Source: CAZEMR01 sp964513465
GTDB lineage: Bacteria > Bacteroidota > Ignavibacteria > Kapaibacteriales > UBA2268
NCBI GenBank assembly: GCA_964513465.1
Contig: CAZEMR010000042.1
Location: 1-26,343 of the forward strand
DNA: 26,343 nt
Reading direction: 5' to 3'
In this document: positions 1 through 6,689 of the stretch, one piece after another
Layout: every line of letters starts with the position of its first letter
Position numbering within the stretch: position 1 is the stretch's first letter
Program-made: the position numbers and the translations under genes
Notes under the pieces: model-generated
Databases searched by the model: none
What the model was told of the DNA's origin: nothing
Seen by the model: only the letters and a program-made list of their open reading frames with translations

Positions 1-128
1 TCGGACAATGATTAAATCCAAATAAGATGTGATTTTAAACTAAACGAAGCGACCGCCCGAAAATTTTAATTGCGATCCTGAGAATTTCTGCGGAAGGGAA
101 TGCGATTATACTCATTTAGTCGGAGCAT

Positions 129-162
129 ATGGAATTGAGCCGGAGCAAGCTCAAAATTCCAT
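129..162. other. Imperfect inverted repeat / hairpin in the leader
   Basis: The arms ATGGAATTGAGC (129-140) and GCTCAAAATTCCAT (149-162) pair along their whole length except for a two-base bulge in the right arm; the loop is 8 nt. No T-run follows, so it is not a standard terminator. It lies about 60 nt upstream of the promoter, where it could be an upstream regulator site or the end of a preceding transcript. Confidence 0.4.
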
Positions 163-197
163 GAATTCATATCAATAAGCTAAAGCGTTAAAATTAA

Positions 198-228
198 TTT
201 GATTTAATAAATTTATTCAGTAAGTTTG
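198..228 (+). promoter_or_regulatory. Bacteroidota-type promoter for the ALDH-STAS unit
   Basis: TTTG at 198-201 is followed, after exactly 19 nt, by TAAGTTTG at 221-228. This matches the known Bacteroidota consensus TTTG-N(17-23)-TAnnTTTG recognised by their primary sigma factor. The start codon at 269 lies about 40 nt downstream, which suits a short leader carrying AAGGA. A chance match in AT-rich DNA is possible, but both boxes and the spacing are exact. Confidence 0.55.
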
Positions 229-268
229 TTTTTGCACACCATATATTAACTACCTCATAAGGAACAAC

Positions 269-1702
269 ATGTCAGAAATCGGAGCAAAAAAGATCGAAGC
301 AATGATGATGAAAGCCAAAATTGCTTCGGCGGTTTTTCATGAATCGGATCAGGAACATACCGACAGAATAGTCCGCGCCGTATATAAGGCTGCTTTCGAC
401 AACAGGGTCAGACTTGCCGAAATGGCGATCGAAGAAACAGGCCTCGGAAAACTGGAAGATAAAATAATGAAAAATGTGCTTGCCAGCCAGTTTGTTTACG
501 AAGACATCAAAGACCTTCAGACAGTCGGGATAGGTCCCGAAGACAAAAAAACCGGAATCATAGAAATCTACCAGCCGCTGGGCCCGATTTTTGCAATTAT
601 TCCGATGACCAATCCTACTTCGACGACAATTTTTAAAATTATGATTGCGCTCAAAACCCGCAATCCGATTATAATTCACCCGCACCGCGTCGCACTCGAG
701 TGCACCACCGAAACCGCCAGAATATGCTACGAAGCGGCTATGTCCGAGGATGCGCCCGAGGATTGTATCCAATGGGGCAGCGGATTCGACCGGGAGGACA
801 CAAATAATATGATGGCGCATAAAGACCTTGCGCTGGTGCTTGCCACTGGGGGCAGCAGTCTTGTTAATGCCGCATACAGCTCCGGCACTCCGGCAATCGG
901 AGTCGGCGCGGGGAATGTGCCGGTCTATATCGAACGCAGCGCTGATTATGATTATGCCGTCGAGAACATAATTTTGTCCAAAACATTCGATAACGGCACG
1001 GTTTGCGCCAGCGAACAGGCAATCGTGGTCGAAAAAGATTACTCGGACTATATTCAAAAGAAATTTGAAAGCAGTAAATGCTATTTTATGAATGATGACG
1101 AAATCGAAAAAGTCAACAAAGTAGTGTTTAATTCCAAAAAAGGTATAATGGAGGGCGGCATCGTCGGCAAATCAGCCGAATATATTGCGGGTCTGGCAGG
1201 CATATCCGTGCCCGAGGGCACCGTATTGCTTATTGGCAAATTGCAGAACGTCGGCGCCGATATTCCGCTGTCTCACGAAATACTCGCGCCCGTTATTGCT
1301 TATTACGAAGTTGACGATTTTGATTCTGCGGTCAATAAGTGTATCGATTTGAATTATCATGGCGGCGTCGGCCATACGGTCAGCATTTACTCCAACGACG
1401 ACGCAAAAATCAAAGATTTCTCGTTGCATATGAATGCCGGCAGAATTGTCGTAAATACTCCATCGTCGCACGGCGCGGTTGGAGGATTCTACAATGCGCT
1501 GAACGCTTCGCTGACGCTCGGATGCGGCTCGGGCGGAAAGAATATTACAACGGACAACGTCTCGGCCGAGCATCTGCTTAACATACAAAGAATTACTAAG
1601 AAAAAGCTAAATCAGAAATTTTTCGCTTTCGACCAAACTAAGTATTTCAATCCGAATTATAAATCCGGGTCTCTTGAAAAAGAATTTAATCACAACTTTT
1701 GA
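269..1702 (+). CDS. Acetylating aldehyde dehydrogenase (AdhE N-terminal-domain type), stand-alone
   Basis: Predicted to convert acetyl-CoA (or another acyl-CoA) and NADH reversibly to the aldehyde, NAD+ and CoA in the cytoplasm. The 477-residue protein matches the ALDH half of bifunctional AdhE: the catalytic cysteine is C246 in DNGTVCASEQA, the glycine-rich cofactor segment ATGGSSLV is at 192-199, and the AdhE-like stretch GCGSGGKNITTDNVS lies near 420-435. The iron-dependent alcohol dehydrogenase half of AdhE is absent: the frame ends after a tail of about 35 residues. The start at 269 has AAGGA five bases upstream. A promoter of Bacteroidota type precedes it, and a STAS-domain gene follows 11 nt after the stop. 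The substrate could be a longer or modified aldehyde, as in EutE or sulfoacetaldehyde dehydrogenase; family certain, substrate uncertain. Confidence 0.88.
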   Translation: MSEIGAKKIEAMMMKAKIASAVFHESDQEHTDRIVRAVYKAAFDNRVRLAEMAIEETGLGKLEDKIMKNVLASQFVYEDIKDLQTVGIGPEDKKTGIIEIYQPLGPIFAIIPMTNPTSTTIFKIMIALKTRNPIIIHPHRVALECTTETARICYEAAMSEDAPEDCIQWGSGFDREDTNNMMAHKDLALVLATGGSSLVNAAYSSGTPAIGVGAGNVPVYIERSADYDYAVENIILSKTFDNGTVCASEQAIVVEKDYSDYIQKKFESSKCYFMNDDEIEKVNKVVFNSKKGIMEGGIVGKSAEYIAGLAGISVPEGTVLLIGKLQNVGADIPLSHEILAPVIAYYEVDDFDSAVNKCIDLNYHGGVGHTVSIYSNDDAKIKDFSLHMNAGRIVVNTPSSHGAVGGFYNALNASLTLGCGSGGKNITTDNVSAEHLLNIQRITKKKLNQKFFAFDQTKYFNPNYKSGSLEKEFNHNF

Positions 1703-1713
1703 TTGAGGTTATT

Positions 1714-2007
1714 ATGTTAAATAAATTAATTGATAATAATATTACAACAATTTCATTCCCGGCAAAGCTGGATACAAAAGCGGTTTCGGATTTTGCGGAC
1801 GAGCTTAAGGAAATTATCAATTCATCCGAGGCAATTGTTTACGATATGAAGGATGTCGGGTTTGTCAGCTCTATGTTCATCCGTTATTGCATTTCGGCTA
1901 ACAACGCAGAAAACGTTAACTCATTCGGATTAATAAATGTAAGTCCGAAAATCAAGCTGGTATTCAAAATATCGGGCCTCGATGTATTTGTTAAAGACCA
2001 GCAATAA
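1714..2007 (+). CDS. STAS-domain protein (anti-sigma-factor-antagonist type)
   Basis: This 97-residue protein is a single STAS domain. The segment IVYDMKDVGFVSS (41-53) has the pattern of the phosphoacceptor loop of SpoIIAA/RsbV proteins, with S52/S53 as the likely phosphorylation site. Such proteins are known to be phosphorylated by a serine kinase of the RsbW/SpoIIAB type and dephosphorylated by PP2C phosphatases. A SpoIIE-type phosphatase lies 3 kb away at 4869-6005; no anti-sigma kinase is visible. I chose ATG 1714 because GAGG (1705-1708) sits five bases before it; a TTG at 1699 in the same frame has no such site. It starts 11 nt after the aldehyde dehydrogenase stop, so the two are probably cotranscribed. 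Its actual target is unknown. Confidence 0.75.
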   Translation: MLNKLIDNNITTISFPAKLDTKAVSDFADELKEIINSSEAIVYDMKDVGFVSSMFIRYCISANNAENVNSFGLINVSPKIKLVFKISGLDVFVKDQQ

Positions 2008-2108
2008 AATTCCGGAATCTAATAATGGATTGATAGCGGTAAATTTGGTATATCAGAGCGTAATGCCGGATTTTGAACTGCATATCTAATAATCAGCTTT
2101 GGATAACA

Positions 2109-2258
2109 TCATTTCCGTGCGATTATTATCATCAAATAATTGAGCGTTTTGCCCGGCAGATAATGAGTCAGCGGCATTCGGCCGCATAATTGAATACCGG
2201 AGCCTCCGTGATGACGTGTATGTATCGGGAGGCTCCCGGCTATTAAAAATTTTTTCAT
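2109..2258 (-). CDS. Possible small protein, 49 residues, doubtful
   Basis: The minus strand has AGAGGA four bases before ATG 2258, opening a 49-codon frame that ends at TGA 2109. The peptide begins MKKFLIAGSLP, is basic and rich in His, Gly and Leu, and matches no family I know. Its 5' part runs through a 9-bp hairpin (2199-2236), so the apparent frame could just be a structured non-coding element. Only the ribosome site and the small size of the gap favour it. Treat it as a candidate rather than a gene. Confidence 0.2.
   Translation of the reverse strand: MKKFLIAGSLPIHTRHHGGSGIQLCGRMPLTHYLPGKTLNYLMIIIARK
2199..2236. other. Strong hairpin in the gap between STAS and OCD-family genes
   Basis: GGAGCCTCC (2199-2207) and GGAGGCTCC (2228-2236) are perfect 9-bp arms with a 20-nt loop. 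On the plus strand a T-run (about 2250-2255) follows after a gap of about 13 nt, too far for a textbook terminator. It could end the STAS transcript, or be a processing or regulator site. Confidence 0.45.
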
Positions 2259-2359
2259 CCGTTCCTCTTGCATATTAATTCTAAAATCATATATATTGTA
2301 ATGCTGATTTTTTTCTCCATTCTTTCGGAATTCACTCACAAATCGAGCAAAGGCTCAGT

Positions 2360-3352
2360 ATGGCATTACTCCTTACAAGATCAGATGTTATAGATGTACT
2401 CGATATGAAGAGCGCCATGGATATCGTCGAAAAAGCTTTTGCCGAGCTTTTTTATGGCTCGGCGCTTATGCCGCAACGCACCCCGATTGAAGTCGGCGAC
2501 CAGGATTGCGTGGCGCTGTTCATGCCGGCATACCTGAAACAACTGGGAGCGATAGGCGCCAAAATCGTTACGGTATTCAAGCAAAATATGCCTAAGCACA
2601 ACCTGCCCGCTGTGCTTGGCACCGTCGTGGTGCTCGACGAAAAAACCGGCCGCACCGAAGCAATTATGGATGGCGGATTCCTGACGGCAATATGCACCGG
2701 CGCAGTATCGGGAGTGGCAACAAAATATATGGTTAATCCCGAGGCAAAGGTGGCCTCGATTATTGGCTCAGGGATTCAGGCGCGCACTCAGATATGGGCA
2801 ACTGTTGAGGCGCACGCATTCACGAAATATTATGTATATTCGATCGATCCTCCCGACCAGATTGACGCTTTCTGCCAGGAAATGAGCCATATGCACGGCA
2901 TTCCGTTCGAGCGCACCGAAACCGCCCGCGAGGCCGTCGAGATGGCCGATGTGCTGACGCTGGCAAGCAGCGCCAAAGAGCCGATAATCGACGGCGCATG
3001 GCTGCGCCCCGGATGTCATATTAACGGCATCGGATCTCATGTCCCGGCGATGCGCGAGCTGGATACGAAAACCGTCAACAAAGCAAGAATAATCTGCGAC
3101 CTTAAAAGTGCATGCCTTGCCGAAGCAGGCGATTTTATTATCCCGATAAACGAAAGCCAATTCGACGAAAGCCGTATTGCCGGCAATCTTGGGGATGTAG
3201 TCGTTGGCAAAGTGCCGGCGCGCACATCGCCCGATGAGATAACGCTGTTCAAAAGCGTGGGACTGGCAATTCAGGACGTATCAACAGCTATGGCGGTGCT
3301 CCGTAGGGCTCGCGAACTTGGAGTCGGTACCGAATTCGACTTTAATTCCTGA
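2360..3352 (+). CDS. Ornithine cyclodeaminase / mu-crystallin family NAD(P)-dependent enzyme
   Basis: The 330-residue length and layout fit the ornithine cyclodeaminase, alanine dehydrogenase and ketimine reductase family. The Rossmann cofactor motif is GSGIQARTQ (136-144), K68 in GAIGAK fits the family's catalytic lysine, R40 fits a substrate-binding arginine, and the C-terminal signature ITLFKSVGLAIQD is present near 295-307. One oddity: the segment after GGFLTA, where the family usually reads R-T-(G/A)-A, reads C-T-G-A here (C112, codon TGC). The corresponding arginine normally contacts the substrate carboxylate. The protein may therefore use a different substrate. The next gene starts 43 nt downstream on the same strand, so cotranscription is likely. 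Family assignment is secure; the reaction is not. Confidence 0.85.
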   Translation: MALLLTRSDVIDVLDMKSAMDIVEKAFAELFYGSALMPQRTPIEVGDQDCVALFMPAYLKQLGAIGAKIVTVFKQNMPKHNLPAVLGTVVVLDEKTGRTEAIMDGGFLTAICTGAVSGVATKYMVNPEAKVASIIGSGIQARTQIWATVEAHAFTKYYVYSIDPPDQIDAFCQEMSHMHGIPFERTETAREAVEMADVLTLASSAKEPIIDGAWLRPGCHINGIGSHVPAMRELDTKTVNKARIICDLKSACLAEAGDFIIPINESQFDESRIAGNLGDVVVGKVPARTSPDEITLFKSVGLAIQDVSTAMAVLRRARELGVGTEFDFNS

Positions 3353-3395
3353 TGATATAAATATATATTGTTCAATTAATTACACGGAGAATTCT

Positions 3396-4073
3396 ATGCT
3401 GAAAATCACTTATTTTAGTCATTCGTCATTCATGCTCGATAACGGCGAAAACAAAGTCGTCATCGACCCCTTTATCACCGGCAATCCCAACGCACCGGTA
3501 AAAGTAGAGGACATCAAATGCGACTTCGTGGTGCTAACCCACGCCCATGGCGACCATCTGGGCGATGCGCTCACGCTCGCGAAAAATAATAACGCGCTGT
3601 TCATCGCAGTCAACGAGCTGGCAAACTATGCCGGCGACCAGGGCTGCAAGGTGCACAATATGCACATCGGCGGAAGCTGGCGATTCCCGTTCGGGCGCCT
3701 TAAGTTCACAATTGCGCACCACGGCTCGTCGACCAACGACGGCAAATATATGGGTCAACCCGCCGGAGTGGTTATCACAATGGGCGGCAAGACGGTATAT
3801 CACGCGGGCGATACCGCGCTCTTTCTGGATATGAAGCTCATTGGCGAGCTGGACAAGATCGACATCACAATGCTGCCTATCGGCGATAACTTCACGATGG
3901 GCATCGACGATGCAGTCAAAGCGGTCGAATTCATTAAGCCGGGAGTGGCAGTGCCGATTCATTACAATACATTCCCGGTGATCGAGGCCGATCCGAAGGA
4001 ATTCAAGGAAAAAGTGATCAAATCCGGCCATAAATGCGATGTTTTCGAATACGGCGAGACGAAAGAATACTAA
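3396..4073 (+). CDS. UPF0173 metal-dependent hydrolase (metallo-beta-lactamase fold)
   Basis: A cytoplasmic metallo-beta-lactamase-fold protein of 225 residues, the usual size of the UPF0173 (YtkL/UlaG-like) family. Metal-binding residues are visible in THAHGDHLGD (H49, H51, D53, H54), in the following IAHHGS segment, in YHAGDTALF and in PIHYNTF near the C-terminus. The substrate of the family is not established. I chose ATG 3396 rather than an in-frame start inside the preceding gene, because GGAGA lies five bases before it and the protein then starts directly with the first family strand (MLKITYFSHSS). It follows the OCD-family gene closely and is closed by a hairpin terminator at 4098-4140. 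Confidence 0.88.
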   Translation: MLKITYFSHSSFMLDNGENKVVIDPFITGNPNAPVKVEDIKCDFVVLTHAHGDHLGDALTLAKNNNALFIAVNELANYAGDQGCKVHNMHIGGSWRFPFGRLKFTIAHHGSSTNDGKYMGQPAGVVITMGGKTVYHAGDTALFLDMKLIGELDKIDITMLPIGDNFTMGIDDAVKAVEFIKPGVAVPIHYNTFPVIEADPKEFKEKVIKSGHKCDVFEYGETKEY

Positions 4074-4097
4074 TATTAACACCAGAATTAATACAAA

Positions 4098-4140
4098 ATG
4101 GCGGCTCCTCGTATTCCGAAGGGCCGCCATGTTTATTTGT
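4098..4140. terminator. Rho-independent terminator, probably bidirectional
   Basis: ATGGCGGC (4098-4105) pairs with GCCGCCAT (4123-4130); two more pairs, T-G and C-G, give a 10-bp stem with a 13-nt loop. GTTTATTTGT follows on the plus strand and CCATTTTGT-type sequence on the minus strand. It sits between the stop codons of the convergent hydrolase gene (4073) and TetR gene (4154), so it can serve both. Confidence 0.8.
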
Positions 4141-4153
4141 ATCAATTAATTGC

Positions 4154-4729
4154 TCATTCTATCGTAAGTCCGCTGAGTATCATTCCCGATATCTGATCGC
4201 CGAGCGCTTTTGCGGTGTTTTCGTCGATTTCGGCGGTTTTCAGCGCCAGGAAATACCAGATGCCTCCGAATATGAATTCCGTGGCTGCTGCAGGATCGAT
4301 CTCGGGCCGGAATTCCTTGCCCCGGGCCTCGGCGATTATCCGCGATACTATCTTTTTGGAATGCGAGACCACCTCGGTCAGCCTTTCGTTGTGCTCCACC
4401 GCCCAGAATCGGTATTCGTGGAGTATGATATTCGCGGAATTGCGTTTTTCGATTACCATATCGATAATCGCTCGTACCATCAGATCGATCTTTTTCGTGG
4501 CGGAAAGCTCTTTCTGCTCGTCGAGCGAGGACAGGCGTTTTTCGATACGTGTCCACGACTCCATAAAAATTTCTTCGAGTATATGCTCTTTATTGTTGAA
4601 ATATAAATAAACGCTGCCGGCGCCAACGCCCGACATTTTCGCAAGGCGCGAAATCTGAGCATTGTGGAAACCTTCTTCGGCAAACAAGGTACGCGCACAA
4701 TCCAGAATTCGCTCACGTTTGGTATTCAT
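4154..4729 (-). CDS. TetR/AcrR-family transcriptional regulator
   Basis: A 191-residue DNA-binding regulator. The N-terminal helix-turn-helix is clear: the first helix carries RERILDCARTLFAEEGF, and the recognition segment reads GVGAGSVYLYFNNKEHIL near residues 37-54. The C-terminal ligand-binding half is divergent, as is normal, so the ligand cannot be read. I chose ATG 4729 because GGGGG lies six bases before it; an in-frame TTG five codons upstream has no ribosome site. It lies downstream of, and in the same orientation as, the phosphatase gene with a 139-bp AT-rich gap that holds a palindrome (4770-4786), a possible autoregulatory operator. Its targets are unknown. Confidence 0.85.
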   Translation of the reverse strand: MNTKRERILDCARTLFAEEGFHNAQISRLAKMSGVGAGSVYLYFNNKEHILEEIFMESWTRIEKRLSSLDEQKELSATKKIDLMVRAIIDMVIEKRNSANIILHEYRFWAVEHNERLTEVVSHSKKIVSRIIAEARGKEFRPEIDPAAATEFIFGGIWYFLALKTAEIDENTAKALGDQISGMILSGLTIE

Positions 4730-4769
4730 ATATTGCCCCCGCAATAATCTACTTAGATTTTTGATATGA

Positions 4770-4786
4770 AAAAATTCGGAATTTTT
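4770..4786. promoter_or_regulatory. Perfect palindrome upstream of the TetR gene (candidate operator)
   Basis: AAAAATTC (4770-4777), one central G and GAATTTTT (4779-4786) form a perfect 17-bp inverted repeat about 40 bp before the TetR start codon. TetR regulators commonly bind such sites in their own promoters. Alternatively it is a weak AT-rich terminator for the phosphatase gene. Confidence 0.35.
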
Positions 4787-4868
4787 GTAAAAGATAAGAA
4801 TATTTTAGAAAATAATCTATCTCAAAATATATATTTTTTAAAATTAATTTGTTCTAATAATTCGAGCT

Positions 4869-6005
4869 TTATTCTTTTCGGAGCACAATCAGTGACAGAT
4901 CGTCGTGCGAGCTTTCGTCGCCGGTGAACCGTCGGGCGGTTTCGATTATATATTCGCCAATGATATTGGCCTGGCGCGATTTGACCTTTTCGATCAGCCC
5001 GAGCAGCCGTTCCTCCCCGAAAAAGTCGCCGTATTCGTTGCACGCCTCGGTCAGTCCGTCGGAATAAATCACCATAATATCTCCGGCATTCATGCTGAAT
5101 CCGGTGGTGTGGAATTTAACTCCATGCACCAGCCCCAGCGCAGGATTGCCGCCGGGCAGCGGACTCATGATCCCGTTTTTGATGCAAATGGGCGGCATAT
5201 GGCCGGCGTTAAGCACCGATACCTGGCTGCCGTTTTCATCGATCTCGAGATATACCATCGATGCGAATTCGCTTGGCGGGGTATCCCGGTGGAATACGTC
5301 GTTCATTTTTTCGCCCAGCGCTGCGGGATCGTGGAAATCGGGCGCCATCGCCCGTAGCGTGGCCTGCAGCTTGACCATAAGAAGGGCCGCTCCGAGGCCC
5401 TTGCCTGCCACATCGCCCTGGGCAAGGTAGTATTTGCCGGGGGCGAGCTTCATGTAGTCGATCATATCGCCGCCGACTTCGTGGGCGGGCCTGGTATAAA
5501 GCCACACCTCCCATCCCTCGATTTTCGGATTGCTTTCGGGCATCAGCTTGGTCTGCACCCGTCGCCCGGCTTCGAGTTCGTTGCGGGCGATCAGCTTGTC
5601 TTTCAGCTCGAGCATCAGAATGAACAAAATAGTCAGGAACGAAAGGGTGGGCAATAGCTGCTGTGTATGAAGGCGAATATTTACCTTGCTGTCGCCGCTT
5701 TCATAAAATTTCGCGCTGCCCTGCACTCCCATAAAAAAGAAAAAAATGGCGAATAACAGCAATATCCGCCGGGCAGGATTGAGCTTCAGATACAGGCTTT
5801 TGAATCCGAATCCGACCATCCAGAAGAATTTGCGCACGCGGCCCATCGACTCCAGACTGCGTTTGCGTTCCTGATCGATATAGAAACGCTTCATGTCTCG
5901 GAAATCGCGGCCGATCGAGCTGCGAATATCCACCCTGCGCAAATCGTCGAGTATCGTATCGTGGAATTTCCGTTCGGATTTGCGATTTTTTTTACTATAT
6001 TCCAT
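4869..6005 (-). CDS. Membrane-anchored SpoIIE/RsbU-type PP2C serine phosphatase
   Basis: A 378-residue protein predicted to remove phosphate from phosphoserine on a STAS-type partner, with its catalytic domain in the cytoplasm. Residues 1-80 are basic and soluble; two hydrophobic segments follow at about 81-96 and 117-133; a linker (ELEAGRRVQTKLMP) leads to the phosphatase domain at about 165-378. Metal-binding motifs of the family are present: VGGDMIDY (D180), GDVAGKGLGAALLM (D198), NAGHMPP, YSDGLTEA (D316) and DDLSLIVL near the C-terminus. No sensory domain other than the membrane segments is recognised. The STAS protein at 1714-2007 is a possible substrate, but no RsbW-like kinase is seen in the window. 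It is divergent from the lipoprotein gene at 6091. Confidence 0.88.
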   Translation of the reverse strand: MEYSKKNRKSERKFHDTILDDLRRVDIRSSIGRDFRDMKRFYIDQERKRSLESMGRVRKFFWMVGFGFKSLYLKLNPARRILLLFAIFFFFMGVQGSAKFYESGDSKVNIRLHTQQLLPTLSFLTILFILMLELKDKLIARNELEAGRRVQTKLMPESNPKIEGWEVWLYTRPAHEVGGDMIDYMKLAPGKYYLAQGDVAGKGLGAALLMVKLQATLRAMAPDFHDPAALGEKMNDVFHRDTPPSEFASMVYLEIDENGSQVSVLNAGHMPPICIKNGIMSPLPGGNPALGLVHGVKFHTTGFSMNAGDIMVIYSDGLTEACNEYGDFFGEERLLGLIEKVKSRQANIIGEYIIETARRFTGDESSHDDLSLIVLRKE

Positions 6006-6052
6006 TAAATAATTTACTTATAGAGCATTTCTGGAAGAGCCGGTTGTACGTC

Positions 6053-6073
6053 ATTTTGAATATTTTTCAAAAT
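6053..6073. promoter_or_regulatory. Perfect inverted repeat in the divergent gap (candidate operator)
   Basis: ATTTTGAA (6053-6060) and TTCAAAAT (6066-6073) are perfect 8-bp arms around a 5-bp centre, in the 85-bp gap between the divergent phosphatase and lipoprotein genes. The geometry suits a dimeric regulator acting on one or both genes. AT-rich DNA produces such repeats by chance fairly often. Confidence 0.3.
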
Positions 6074-6090
6074 AATAAATTTAATCGATA

Positions 6091-6576
6091 ATGAAAACTA
6101 CAACTTTTCTGTTTATCCTTAGCCTGCTAATTTTTGGCTGCGGATGCCACCAGGTGGATTATGTCCATATGCAGTGCGATTGCGATAAGGCCGGAGTCGA
6201 CGGACTGATGGCCGAGCTTGGCATAGAACTCGACCGCATGGGATTCGATCCCGAGTTTATGACCCCGGATTCTATCAGCTTTGTGCGGGTGCAGGAGGTA
6301 AGCTGGCGCGGCGAAGTCGATCTGGCCAATCCGAACAAATGGTCAGGCGCAGACGAAGTCCGCCGCTGGGTGGTGTGCCGACGGGGCGACGAGCTGATCG
6401 CCTATGCACATGTCGAAACAGTTATGAAAAACGTTTATGGAGAGCGGCGATTTGTTCATGAGAAATATCTCTCGGACGACAAAGCCGACGGTGATCTCGA
6501 CTGGTACTGGCATATCCGCAAAATGATCGAATATAGGTGCCCGAGGGGTTTTGCGATAGTCAAAGAAGACAGATAA
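6091..6576 (+). CDS. Small lipoprotein of unknown function
   Basis: A 161-residue protein that I do not recognise. It opens with a short signal sequence and a lipobox-like end, LIFGC, giving the lipidated cysteine at 17; C19 follows. It should be anchored in the inner or outer membrane facing the periplasm. The mature part has several cysteines (QCDCDK near 28-33, VVCRR near 94) and is rich in charged and aromatic residues (YWHIRKMIEYRC near the end). There is no recognisable domain. It is divergent from the phosphatase gene and shares an 85-bp gap with it. The histidine kinase gene follows after 113 bp of AT-rich DNA. Confidence 0.7.
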   Translation: MKTTTFLFILSLLIFGCGCHQVDYVHMQCDCDKAGVDGLMAELGIELDRMGFDPEFMTPDSISFVRVQEVSWRGEVDLANPNKWSGADEVRRWVVCRRGDELIAYAHVETVMKNVYGERRFVHEKYLSDDKADGDLDWYWHIRKMIEYRCPRGFAIVKEDR

Positions 6577-6689
6577 GATTAAAATGAGATTAATTATAAT
6601 TTAATGTTTATTTTAATGAAAATATTGGATATATTCATACATCTATATTTATAACTGGTTTCTATAGCTACAATTCAGCTAAAAAATAT

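Larger units (their letters stand above)
1..268. other. Non-coding leader upstream of the aldehyde dehydrogenase gene
   Basis: I see no convincing open frame on either strand. The stretch holds a hairpin (129-162), a Bacteroidota-type promoter (198-228) and the ribosome binding site AAGGA at 259-263. The part before 129 (about 48-115) is richer in G and C than the rest and may be the tail of a structured element or of a gene unit lying outside the window; I cannot assign it. Confidence 0.5.
2008..2359. other. Intergenic gap of about 350 bp
   Basis: Between the STAS gene and the ornithine-cyclodeaminase-family gene there is no convincing plus-strand gene. It contains a small palindrome just after the STAS stop (ATTCCGGAAT, 2009-2018), a strong hairpin (2199-2236) and a doubtful minus-strand small reading frame (2109-2258). 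No promoter matching the TTTG/TAnnTTTG form was found before the start at 2360. Confidence 0.5.

Noticed and set aside
272..1057. Long minus-strand open frame of 261 codons opposite the aldehyde dehydrogenase gene
   Set aside because: It is antisense to a gene with clear family motifs, has no ribosome site and its translation shows no known domain. Codon bias of the plus-strand gene explains it.
269..1702. Bacterial microcompartment EutE/PduP role for the aldehyde dehydrogenase
   Set aside because: No shell protein gene or encapsulation peptide is visible, and the sequence resembles the AdhE domain more closely.
3318..3395. In-frame upstream extension of the UPF0173 hydrolase
   Set aside because: It lies partly in the preceding gene, shows no conserved residues, and GGAGA precedes ATG 3396.
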